Source: Archaeoglobus sp. JdFR-24 (GTDB lineage: Archaea; Halobacteriota; Archaeoglobi; Archaeoglobales; Archaeoglobaceae). Taken from it: a stretch of 64,000 bases of DNA. This document shows, one piece after another, positions 53,709-61,398 of this stretch; position 1 is the stretch's first letter; each line of letters opens with the position of its first letter. The notes under the pieces are model-generated. The model ran no database searches and was not told where the DNA came from. It saw only the letters and a list, made by a program, of their open reading frames with translations. The position numbers were made by a program, and so were the translations under genes. Location: assembly GCA_002011215.1 (NCBI GenBank), contig MTML01000042.1, forward strand, positions 1-64,000, in the 5' to 3' direction.

Positions 53709-55325
53709 TTAGCTCTCACATTCAACTCTGACAGCAACGAACATCGGTCCTCTAATATCTATTCTTCCACCTGTTGATGTGATGTATATTCTTATGTTAT
53801 CCTGCAAACAGAGATTTATGTCGGAAAGCCCTTCAACGACTCTCGTTCTTATCTTAGCCTCTTTCAGATTCATAGCAACCGATTCTTCGATTTTTCTGGC
53901 AGCAAAGTAGCTGAATGAGTCTATATATCTTAGTCCTGTGTTAATGCCGTGTTCGAATACGTGCATCCATTTTTCAGTTCTTGGAACCCCATATATACTC
54001 CCCTGGTAAACAATAACTTCATTCGCAAATGCAGGACCGCAAAGCCTGACGTTCTCTTCACTTTCAAATAAATATACTTTTATTTTTTTGCCATAGAGCA
54101 CTCCTTCGTAAGCCAGGAACTCACAGGGGCCTTTCTCGTTCGCATATTTTTCGGCAGCCTCAGAAATGCTTTGAGCAATTCTCAACCCCTCAACTGTATG
54201 GGGCACCTCCACGAGTTTTATTGCCCTCGCTATATCCATATCTGATAGATCAATTTTCCCGTAAAGCCAGGGATACACCATCTCTCTTACATCGGAGTAG
54301 TTATACAGGATCATTGCAAGCCTCTCCACACCCAGCCCGAGATTCATCACCGGATACTCGACATCATACTGGGCGAGGGCTGTCGGGCTGTATATCCCGA
54401 AGGTGGCAATCTCAATCCAGCCATCGCTGTATTTTGTGCTTGAGCCCACTATTTTGGGGTGGAAGGCAAAAACCTCTGTCTGAGTTCCAGGGATGTAGTA
54501 TTTACTTCTCTTCTCATCGAGCCGAAATCTGAATTTTTTGAATCCGAACTGTCTCAGCAAACCCTCTGCGACCGCTTTCCCCTCATCAACGCTGACATCC
54601 TCATCAACGACAACACAGCTTGCTGAGAAATAGGTATAAAGTCTCGTCGCATCTTCTCCCTGCTCCTTTCTGAAGCATCGATCAATGCTGAAAAGTCTGA
54701 TGGGGAGTGGAAATTTATCCGAAATTTTGCTGAGAGTTATAAACCATCCTGTGGTCATGTGACTTCTCAATGTGAGATTCCCTGCCTCAGCCCTGAGATT
54801 TTTGAATTCCGGAAAAACCCTGTCAAGAATTTCAACCGCTATTACATCGCTTGTATTGAGAGCTGAAGCAAGCTCAAAGCTAAGATCATCCCCATCTATT
54901 TTCCCCTTCTTGAAATCCTGAAAAATTGATCTTACGGTGTTTATCTCCTCATTACTGAGCTTTTTACCGGCAATCTCTTCTATCTTCGAAATTCTGTCTG
55001 AAGAGATGCCTATGTTTGGTCTTGGAAGTGAAGCCAGGTAAAAACATCTGTCAAGGACGGCAAGCGCCTCCTTTCCAAACTGCCTTTTTACATGAGAATC
55101 CTCGACTATGATGGGATTTACAACCTCTTTGAACCCCAGAGATATGTATGCTCTCCTCAGGTCGTTTATTGTTTTGAAGAGGGGATGTTCTTCACCCGTG
55201 ATGTAGCTGTATCTCGGGAATACGGAATTGGGATCTCTTGGCGTGAGAACTTCAGTGCTGTTCAGCCATGCGTCCTCAAAATCCTTTTCTACCATCTCGC
55301 GGTATTTTCTTGCATCAAATTTCAT
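53709..55325 (-). CDS. sepS: O-phosphoserine--tRNA(Cys) ligase SepRS
   Basis: A 538-residue class II synthetase: motif 2 region FSIDRCFRKEQGEDATRLYTY and motif 3 NLGLGVERLAMILYNYSD are clear, and the length matches archaeal SepRS. It charges tRNA(Cys) with phosphoserine, which SepCysS then converts to Cys-tRNA. sepCysS is not in this window. It overlaps the gatA 3' end by 11 bp. Confidence 0.93.
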   Translation of the reverse strand: MKFDARKYREMVEKDFEDAWLNSTEVLTPRDPNSVFPRYSYITGEEHPLFKTINDLRRAYISLGFKEVVNPIIVEDSHVKRQFGKEALAVLDRCFYLASLPRPNIGISSDRISKIEEIAGKKLSNEEINTVRSIFQDFKKGKIDGDDLSFELASALNTSDVIAVEILDRVFPEFKNLRAEAGNLTLRSHMTTGWFITLSKISDKFPLPIRLFSIDRCFRKEQGEDATRLYTYFSASCVVVDEDVSVDEGKAVAEGLLRQFGFKKFRFRLDEKRSKYYIPGTQTEVFAFHPKIVGSSTKYSDGWIEIATFGIYSPTALAQYDVEYPVMNLGLGVERLAMILYNYSDVREMVYPWLYGKIDLSDMDIARAIKLVEVPHTVEGLRIAQSISEAAEKYANEKGPCEFLAYEGVLYGKKIKVYLFESEENVRLCGPAFANEVIVYQGSIYGVPRTEKWMHVFEHGINTGLRYIDSFSYFAARKIEESVAMNLKEAKIRTRVVEGLSDINLCLQDNIRIYITSTGGRIDIRGPMFVAVRVECES

Positions 55326-56709
55326 TAATCTCAGCCTCTACCTTTCTTGCAAAGGCAATGATTGAGTTCTCCTCAAAATAGTTTCCGATTATCTGCATAC
55401 CAACGGGTAGGCGTTTTCTTTCGAATATCGGGAGGGAGAGGGAGGGTACACCGGCAAGATTGATCGGAACGGTATTGACATCAGCTTTATACATTGTCAG
55501 GGGATCAGCAAGCTCACCAATCTTGAACGCCAGAGCCGGCATTGTCGGCGAAATCAATAGGTTGCACTCTTTAAATGCTCTTTTAAAATCTCTTATCACG
55601 AGTGTTCTCACTTTTAGGGCTTTCAAGTAGTATTTGCCATAGTATCCAGCCGAAAGTGCATAACTTCCAAGCATAATCCTCCTTTTCACCTCATCGCCAA
55701 ATCCCTCGGCTCTGACGGCTGAGAAAAACTTATTCCAGGATGTAATCTGCTCGAGAGTGTGGCCATATCTGACACCATCATACCTTGCGAGGTTCGATGA
55801 GGCCTCACTCATGGCAATTATGTAGTATGCTGCAAGCGCATATTTGAAGGAGGGCATGGAAACTTCCTTAATGGAATGTCCCAGACTTTTTATAACCTCA
55901 ACAGCTTCGTTGAATGAAGACATCACATCGTCGTTTCCGCTCATCTCTCTGATTATTCCAACTGTAAGCTTCTTTCCGTTCAGCAATTCAGGATCAAAAA
56001 CAAACTCCTTTCCTGAATTTGTGGAATCTCTCTGATCTTTTCCAGCAATAACTTCAAGAAGTAGTGCAAGATCATCAACGCATGTTGCAAGTGGACCAAT
56101 TTGCTCCAAGCTGTTTGCATAGGGGATCAGCCCATATCTTGATACAAGTCCGTATGTGGGCTTAAGCCCAACAACACCACAGAAGCTGGAAGGACACCTT
56201 ATACTTCCCCCCGTATCACTCCCCAGGGAAATAACACCTTCTCCTACGGATAAACATGCCGCACTTCCACCACTGCTACCTCCAGCAACTCTTTCAGGGT
56301 CATGGGGATTTCTGACAACTCCAAAATAAGAGGTCTCTGTTGTGGTTCCCATTCCAAATTCATCCATGTTCGTTTTGCCGATTATTATGGCTCCCTCACT
56401 CTTCAACCTCTCGACAACATGGGCATCGAAGGGAGGAATATAGTCATAAAGAATTTTTGAGCCGCAGGTGGTCAGCAAACCCCCGGTTGAGATGTTATCT
56501 TTCACAGCTACAGGTATGCCTGCAAGCTTTCCGTTCACCTTCCCTCTGTCGAATTCTCCAGCTCTCTCTATAGCATCTTTGTTTATGGAAATGAATGCAT
56601 TGTACTTGCTTCGTTCAATTCTCTCGATCAGCTCCATTATAAGGTCTTCAGCTTTCTCACTCTTCAGCCTCTCTCTCCATTCTGCAATGGATATCTGGTG
56701 TGAGGTCAT
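55315..56709 (-). CDS. gatA: Asp-tRNA(Asn)/Glu-tRNA(Gln) amidotransferase subunit A
   Basis: A 464-residue amidase-signature protein: AVKDNISTGGLLTTCGSKIL contains the catalytic Lys, GGSSGGSAACLSVGE and SLGSDTGGSIRCPSSFCG the Ser residues of the triad. With GatB (elsewhere) and GatC it supplies ammonia for Asn-tRNA formation. It is coupled to gatC by an ATGA overlap and precedes sepS, grouping two indirect aminoacyl-tRNA routes. Confidence 0.96.
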   Translation of the reverse strand: MTSHQISIAEWRERLKSEKAEDLIMELIERIERSKYNAFISINKDAIERAGEFDRGKVNGKLAGIPVAVKDNISTGGLLTTCGSKILYDYIPPFDAHVVERLKSEGAIIIGKTNMDEFGMGTTTETSYFGVVRNPHDPERVAGGSSGGSAACLSVGEGVISLGSDTGGSIRCPSSFCGVVGLKPTYGLVSRYGLIPYANSLEQIGPLATCVDDLALLLEVIAGKDQRDSTNSGKEFVFDPELLNGKKLTVGIIREMSGNDDVMSSFNEAVEVIKSLGHSIKEVSMPSFKYALAAYYIIAMSEASSNLARYDGVRYGHTLEQITSWNKFFSAVRAEGFGDEVKRRIMLGSYALSAGYYGKYYLKALKVRTLVIRDFKRAFKECNLLISPTMPALAFKIGELADPLTMYKADVNTVPINLAGVPSLSLPIFERKRLPVGMQIIGNYFEENSIIAFARKVEAEINEI

Positions 56710-56987
56710 TCAACCACCCTTGGGCCCTTAAAGTAACCCTCTTCAACATGTTTGGCGTTCATCAAGGCCTTCTCTCTTTCAAGTGGTTTTCCGGGCACGT
56801 CATCTCTGAATACGTTTTTAAGTGGAAGGACCTGGAAAGTGGGTTCCACATCCTCCTCAACCTCATCCAGAATCTCAAAGTATTCGAGGATGCTTTGAAA
56901 ACCTTTTCTGAACTTTTCTACCTCGTCATCTTTTAACTCAATTTTTGCGAGGTTTGCAATGTGAAGGACCTCCTCATCAGTTATCAT
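56706..56987 (-). CDS. gatC: Asp-tRNA(Asn)/Glu-tRNA(Gln) amidotransferase subunit C
   Basis: A 93-residue GatC: EEVLHIANLAKIELKDDEVE at the start and the C-terminal belt FRDDVPGKPLEREKALMNA that wraps GatA and GatB. ATG 56987 follows GAGGTGGTT at short spacing, and a TATA-like TTTATAAG lies close upstream. It is the first gene of gatCA-sepS. Confidence 0.93.
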   Translation of the reverse strand: MITDEEVLHIANLAKIELKDDEVEKFRKGFQSILEYFEILDEVEEDVEPTFQVLPLKNVFRDDVPGKPLEREKALMNAKHVEEGYFKGPRVVE

Positions 56988-57180
56988 CAAACCACCTCTT
57001 ATAAATCATCCATCTCCTTGAATTTGACACATCTGGATACATATGAACCCATCAGCCATCCTGATCAGCAATTTACGTACCTGATGATTAACGCTTCTGC
57101 TGAGTAATAAAATGTTTTGGCTTAAAATTTTATTCGCTGAAAATTATTACAAACCTGGCTCTGCTCTCCCAGAATTCTCA

Positions 57181-57648
57181 TCAAATTCCGGTTATTCCCA
57201 TCTCTTCAAGATAATACTCTATATTCACAAGAAAATCATTCAACGCCTTGAAAGGGACTATCAGGCAATCTTTATGGAGAATAATCTCATCATCTATCAG
57301 TGAGACGATCACAGGTATAATTCTTTTTCCAGTAAGCCTAGCAAATCTGGAACATCTTTCGCAATGTTTTTCCGCCTGCCTCTTCAAAGCACTTTTTCTG
57401 TACCATCCTCTGTTGTACCTTTTTGCATCAATCCCGATTAGAATACCAAATTTCTCCCCGATGACATCCATCTCTGCCCGTCCATGCTCATCCTTAAAAA
57501 CAACTCTGAAATCTGTTTTAAAGTCGTTTCTTTCCAGAATTTCTCTTATAAGCTCCTCAAACTCCTGCCAGCTGATATCATCCAACCTTGATCGTTTCAT
57601 CCTTAAATTCATCCCTTTATCGGAAAGCAATTTTCTTGCGGCCATCAT
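57181..57648 (-). CDS. PD-(D/E)XK restriction-endonuclease-like protein
   Basis: A 155-residue single-domain nuclease-fold protein. ISWQEFEELIREILERNDF is the Mrr-like first helix; RAEMDVIGEKFGILIGIDAK shows the catalytic Asp and the D-x-K pair. There is no methyltransferase or specificity gene nearby, so a solitary Mrr/archaeal Holliday-junction-resolvase-like housekeeping or defence role is possible. A 12-bp Cys/His set (HCERCSRF) occurs near residue 95. Confidence 0.7.
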   Translation of the reverse strand: MMAARKLLSDKGMNLRMKRSRLDDISWQEFEELIREILERNDFKTDFRVVFKDEHGRAEMDVIGEKFGILIGIDAKRYNRGWYRKSALKRQAEKHCERCSRFARLTGKRIIPVIVSLIDDEIILHKDCLIVPFKALNDFLVNIEYYLEEMGITGI

Positions 57649-57735
57649 ACTCTTTTACATTTACTTTCTGAACGAACATATGGCCAGCAAACTTTACAAA
57701 ATATGTGGGCAAATGGCTATATTTCCCTTCATGGC

Positions 57736-57759
57736 TTAGCAACACGGTTTAGCAACACG
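57736..57759. repeat. 11-bp direct repeat between DUF1786 and the nuclease gene
   Basis: TTAGCAACACG at 57736-57746 recurs at 57749-57759, a 13-bp period, in the gap between the nuclease-like gene start and the DUF1786 gene end. Confidence 0.7.
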
Positions 57760-57778
57760 TGTTTTTTAAATTATTGCT

Positions 57779-58852
57779 TTAACTTTTCTGCAATCCAGAA
57801 ACCTCAAAATCAATTCCATTTACCTGGCAGTAGGCCCTGATCATCCCAAGATTGCCCGCGATCATTGTATCTCCGGCTGGATTCGCAACTCTGAAAGAGC
57901 AGAGGTGAACGTTTGGGCCAGTAGCGACAACATCCCTGACATCGACAACATCTCTTATGTATGCTCCATGTCCTCCATCCTCGAAAACATCCTCGTTTGT
58001 TATTTTACCCTTTAAGAAAGCATCAAGGAAGGATTTTATCCCCTCATACCCCTTCCTCCTCATCACTGATGTGTGGTGTTCAAAGAGTGAGTGAACGAAT
58101 CCATCCTCATCCACAACAGCTCCAGTGGTGTGAGAGTTGCCAAAGTTCAAAACAAAGGCTGGAAACCTCCTGACATCAAGCATTGCTCCAAGAATTGCTG
58201 CAAAAACAGTATCGATTACATAACTCTGAATATTCATTCCGCTTTTTCTGCTAAAATCCCTTATGCTATCGACCACACTCCTCATTCTGTTAAAGTACGA
58301 TGGAACATTTTTTTCATTGTAGAAGAATGAGTAGATCATTCTCTCTTTTTTTATCTGATCCTGAAAGACACTGAATCTGAACTTTCTATTGCTCATATGG
58401 GGTGAAAATCCATGATCCTGAACGGCAACAAATATTTTATCTGGCAGACTTACATTGACTTTCTGGAAAAAAGACACGAATTCATCCAGAAACACATCTT
58501 TCATCTCAATGCAATCGCTACAATCAATTTTATCAACAATCTCTATGCCCATCCCCTTAACTTTCTCAATATTATCATTGAATGTCAGAGCAGGCTTTTT
58601 GAGAGAAATGATCCTCAACCCCTTTTTGAGATGCTCTTTTGCAGCTGCAGTTGATGCTCCACCACCCATTGTATAGCCTGTCAGGTAAATGTCTTCCCCC
58701 TTCTCAGTATAATTCCTAATTTTTTCAGCGATTATTCTTGTTGGTGATGGTAAAATCATCTTTAAACAATTTTTTGGATTTTTATCACTCTCAAATAAAT
58801 AAATGTCCTGCGTTCCTGTACCTACATCAATTGTGAATGCTTTTAATTCCAT
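57779..58852 (-). CDS. DUF1786 ASKHA-like protein
   Basis: A 357-residue protein starting with an actin/hexokinase-type phosphate loop (FTIDVGTGTQDIYLFE), then YLTGYTMGGGASTAAAKEHL, FVAVQDHGFSPHMSNRKFRF and NFGNSHTTGAVVDEDG as a second phosphate loop. This matches DUF1786, sometimes labelled pyruvate-formate-lyase-activating-like without proof. A TATA-like AATTTAAAC about 25 bp upstream suggests a leaderless transcript divergent from sat. Confidence 0.75.
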   Translation of the reverse strand: MELKAFTIDVGTGTQDIYLFESDKNPKNCLKMILPSPTRIIAEKIRNYTEKGEDIYLTGYTMGGGASTAAAKEHLKKGLRIISLKKPALTFNDNIEKVKGMGIEIVDKIDCSDCIEMKDVFLDEFVSFFQKVNVSLPDKIFVAVQDHGFSPHMSNRKFRFSVFQDQIKKERMIYSFFYNEKNVPSYFNRMRSVVDSIRDFSRKSGMNIQSYVIDTVFAAILGAMLDVRRFPAFVLNFGNSHTTGAVVDEDGFVHSLFEHHTSVMRRKGYEGIKSFLDAFLKGKITNEDVFEDGGHGAYIRDVVDVRDVVATGPNVHLCSFRVANPAGDTMIAGNLGMIRAYCQVNGIDFEVSGLQKS

Positions 58853-59257
58853 GGGTTTCGGTAGGTTTTGATGTTTAAATTGTTTTTCAGGTCTAAAGTC
58901 ATAGCATAATTAACTATAGTTATATTAATTTATTATGTTAATTTGAAATAAATGTATTTTAAAAAATAGTTATGATTTAGCTTTTCCTCAATTCAATTTT
59001 TAAATCAAAATGTATAACTAATAAATTAAAAGTTTAAATCGAAAAAATCATCTTAATTCCATTAAAGAAAAGTGGGCTGAAATCGACTTATTTCTTAAAT
59101 GAAATCATCAGAAGCCTTGTATGGCTAATATTAATATTTAATAGTTATAGATTATGGGAAAAGCCTTTTATATCTTGATTAATCGTAAAAATATTATTCG
59201 AAAGGCTTATATAGATTATACGGTAGAAATTCCATCACAAGGAAAGGGGGGTATTTA
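58853..59257. promoter_or_regulatory. AT-rich upstream region of sat with AAGCCTT repeats and TATA box
   Basis: This 405-bp gap has no supported gene. The heptamer AAGCCTT occurs at 59112-59118 and 59161-59167, each followed by T-rich/TAT sequence, and its exact reverse complement AAGGCTT at 59202-59208 overlaps the TATA-like GCTTATATAG (59205-59214). This places an inverted pair about 40 bp apart around the likely promoter. GGAAAGGGGGGT precedes the sat ATG. Confidence 0.6.
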
Positions 59258-60511
59258 ATGGAATATATCGGTCATGGCGGAAAGCCAATAGTAGAGAGAG
59301 TTTTAAAACCCGATGAAGCTAAGGATGCTATTAAGGGTTTAACAGAGATTCCAGTGAGGAGACAGATCGCTCACGAGACAATAAGCATCGCCTACGGGTT
59401 CTTTACACCGATTGAAGGATTTATGAAATATGAGGATGTGGATTCTGTCTGCAAGAATATGGCCCTTGCAGATGGAGTTGTATGGAGCATCCCAATCGTT
59501 TTTGACATGAATGTTGATGAATTAAAGGAGAAAGATATCAAAGAAGGAGATTCAGTGCTTTTCAAGTACATGGACAAACCACTGGCAATATTCGAAGTAG
59601 AAGAAATTTTCGAGTATGACACGAAATTCATGGCGGAGAAGGTTTACGGTACATCAGAAGAGAAACACCCCGGTGTGGCAAGAACCTACAAATATGGTGA
59701 GAAATTCCTTGGAGGTAAGATCACTCTTGTAAATGAGCCTGTTTTCAGTGAACCATACGCAACCTACTGGAAAACGCCAATCCAACACAGAGAAGCCATG
59801 AAAGAGAAGGGCTGGGAAGCGATGGTAGCACACCAGACGAGAAACGTTCCGCATACTGGCCACGAATGGCTCATGAAGGGTGCATGGTTTGCAGCAAATG
59901 AAGACCTGATGGTTGATAAATTGAGAACTGGTGTTCTTGTAAACTGTATTATTGGTGAAAAAAGAAAGGGAGATTACATCGATGAAGCAATTCTGCTCAG
60001 CCACGACATGCTCAGAAAAGCAGGATACTTCAGAGATGATGTCCACATGACAACCTTCACACTGTGGGACATGAGGTATGCAGGACCAAAAGAGGCAATT
60101 TTCCATGCGATCCTGAGAACGAACCTTGGATGCACTCACCACATGTTCGGTAGAGACCATGCAGGAGTTGGAGATTACTACGGTACATATGATGCTCACT
60201 ACTTGCTCAAGAGTGTTAAGGAAAAACTTGCAATCAAGCCAGTTTTCGTTCTTGAATGGTGGTACTGCCCGATCTGTTCTGAGGTTACATGTTCTGCACT
60301 CTGTAACCACACTAAGGAGAGGCAGAAGTTCAGTGGAACACTTATCAGGAGCATCCTGATGGATGGAGTGAAGCCTACAAGGCTCATATTCAGACCAGAG
60401 GTCTTTGATACAGTTATGGAAACTGCGGAGAAATACGGATTTGGATCTCCGTTTGTCACCGACCACTACCTTGAGAAGAGACAGCCGATATTCACTCTGA
60501 AGGATCTCTAA
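59258..60511 (+). CDS. sat: Sulfate adenylyltransferase (ATP sulfurylase)
   Basis: A 417-residue ATP sulfurylase: VAHQTRNVPHTGHEWLMKGA contains the QTRN and HxxH nucleotide-binding motifs, MFGRDHAGVGDYYGTYDAH the GRDHAGVG loop, and CPICSEVTCSALCNH a Cys cluster seen in prokaryotic dissimilatory enzymes. It makes APS from sulfate and ATP (or the reverse). It starts the sat-(98 aa)-aprB-aprA group, upstream of qmo. The N-terminal region PVRRQIAHETISIAYGFFTP is the usual opening. Confidence 0.97.
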   Translation: MEYIGHGGKPIVERVLKPDEAKDAIKGLTEIPVRRQIAHETISIAYGFFTPIEGFMKYEDVDSVCKNMALADGVVWSIPIVFDMNVDELKEKDIKEGDSVLFKYMDKPLAIFEVEEIFEYDTKFMAEKVYGTSEEKHPGVARTYKYGEKFLGGKITLVNEPVFSEPYATYWKTPIQHREAMKEKGWEAMVAHQTRNVPHTGHEWLMKGAWFAANEDLMVDKLRTGVLVNCIIGEKRKGDYIDEAILLSHDMLRKAGYFRDDVHMTTFTLWDMRYAGPKEAIFHAILRTNLGCTHHMFGRDHAGVGDYYGTYDAHYLLKSVKEKLAIKPVFVLEWWYCPICSEVTCSALCNHTKERQKFSGTLIRSILMDGVKPTRLIFRPEVFDTVMETAEKYGFGSPFVTDHYLEKRQPIFTLKDL

Positions 60512-60524
60512 GCGGGGTGATAAC

Positions 60525-60821
60525 ATGGATGATATTGGAATTAACATCTGGATTAATGAAGAGAGATACGAAAAACTGAAAGAAGCGGGCCTTGCAGACA
60601 TGGCGAAGGAAGTTCTTGCAGGCATGAAGAACATTCAGGTGAAATGCACTGAAGAGCAGAAGGACGAGATTTTGAAAAAGTATCCATCTGCAAAATTCGA
60701 TGCCTCAACAACAAGAACCATCGAGCTCCTTCCAAGGGAGGTCAAGGACAAAATATTCGAAATTGCAATTAAACGCAAATCGACCGGCCCGGACGTCATT
60801 GAGGAATTCCTCAAAAGTTAA
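60525..60821 (+). CDS. Small conserved protein between sat and aprB
   Basis: A 98-residue protein (NIWINEERYEKLKEAGLADM, then VKCTEEQKDEILKKYPSAKF) beginning 13 bp after sat, with GGGGTGAT in front. An equivalent open frame sits between sat and aprBA in Archaeoglobus fulgidus, so it is conserved in context, but its function is unknown. No cofactor motif is visible. A T-rich stretch follows it at 60822-60835. Confidence 0.8.
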   Translation: MDDIGINIWINEERYEKLKEAGLADMAKEVLAGMKNIQVKCTEEQKDEILKKYPSAKFDASTTRTIELLPREVKDKIFEIAIKRKSTGPDVIEEFLKS

Positions 60822-60937
60822 TTTTAATTTTTTTAAAATTGGATAGTTTAAGTAGTGGAATAAGGAAAATTTGGGATTGGTAGAAATTGGGTGAATAGGT
60901 AGGAAATTTAGTAGATAGTAAATTTGGAGGTGGAAAA

Positions 60938-61381
60938 ATGCCAAGCTATGTAAACCCGGAAAAGTGTGACGGATGTAAGGCGCTGGATAAGACGGCATGC
61001 CAGTACATCTGTCCCAACGACCTGATGGTGCTGGACAAGGAAAAAGAGAAGGCATACAACCAGGAACCTGAGATGTGCTGGGAATGTTACAGCTGTGTTA
61101 AAATCTGTCCACAGCAGGCTATTGAGGTTAGAGGATATGCAGACTTCGTACCACTTGGAGCACAGGTCACACCCCTGAGGGGTTCTGACTCCATTATGTG
61201 GACAGTAAAATTCAGAAATGGATCTATCAAGAGGTTCAAGTTCCCGATAAGGACAACACCTGAGGGCTCTATAAAGGCACATGAGGGATTCCCAGAAGCG
61301 AAGGTGGAAGACTTGGACAGTGAGCTTCTGTTCTCGGAGCCGGACACACTTGAAGTTGAATTTCCGACTCTGAAGAAGTGA
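60938..61381 (+). CDS. aprB: Adenylylsulfate reductase beta subunit
   Basis: A 147-residue ferredoxin-like subunit with two [4Fe-4S] cluster motifs, CDGCKALDKTACQYICP (with the characteristic AprB insertion) and CWECYSCVKICP, followed by IEVRGYADFVPLGAQVTPLR and a C-terminal tail that wraps AprA. It passes electrons to the FAD of AprA. GGAGGTGG precedes the ATG; upstream lies a purine-rich, partly repetitive 70-bp leader. Confidence 0.97.
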   Translation: MPSYVNPEKCDGCKALDKTACQYICPNDLMVLDKEKEKAYNQEPEMCWECYSCVKICPQQAIEVRGYADFVPLGAQVTPLRGSDSIMWTVKFRNGSIKRFKFPIRTTPEGSIKAHEGFPEAKVEDLDSELLFSEPDTLEVEFPTLKK

Positions 61382-61398
61382 TTTTGGAGGTGTAAAGT

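Noticed and set aside
59654..60634. 326-codon open frame antisense to sat
   Set aside because: It lies wholly opposite the highly conserved sat gene, has no Shine-Dalgarno, and its protein is Cys/Ser/Phe-rich without family motifs, as expected of a complementary-strand shadow.
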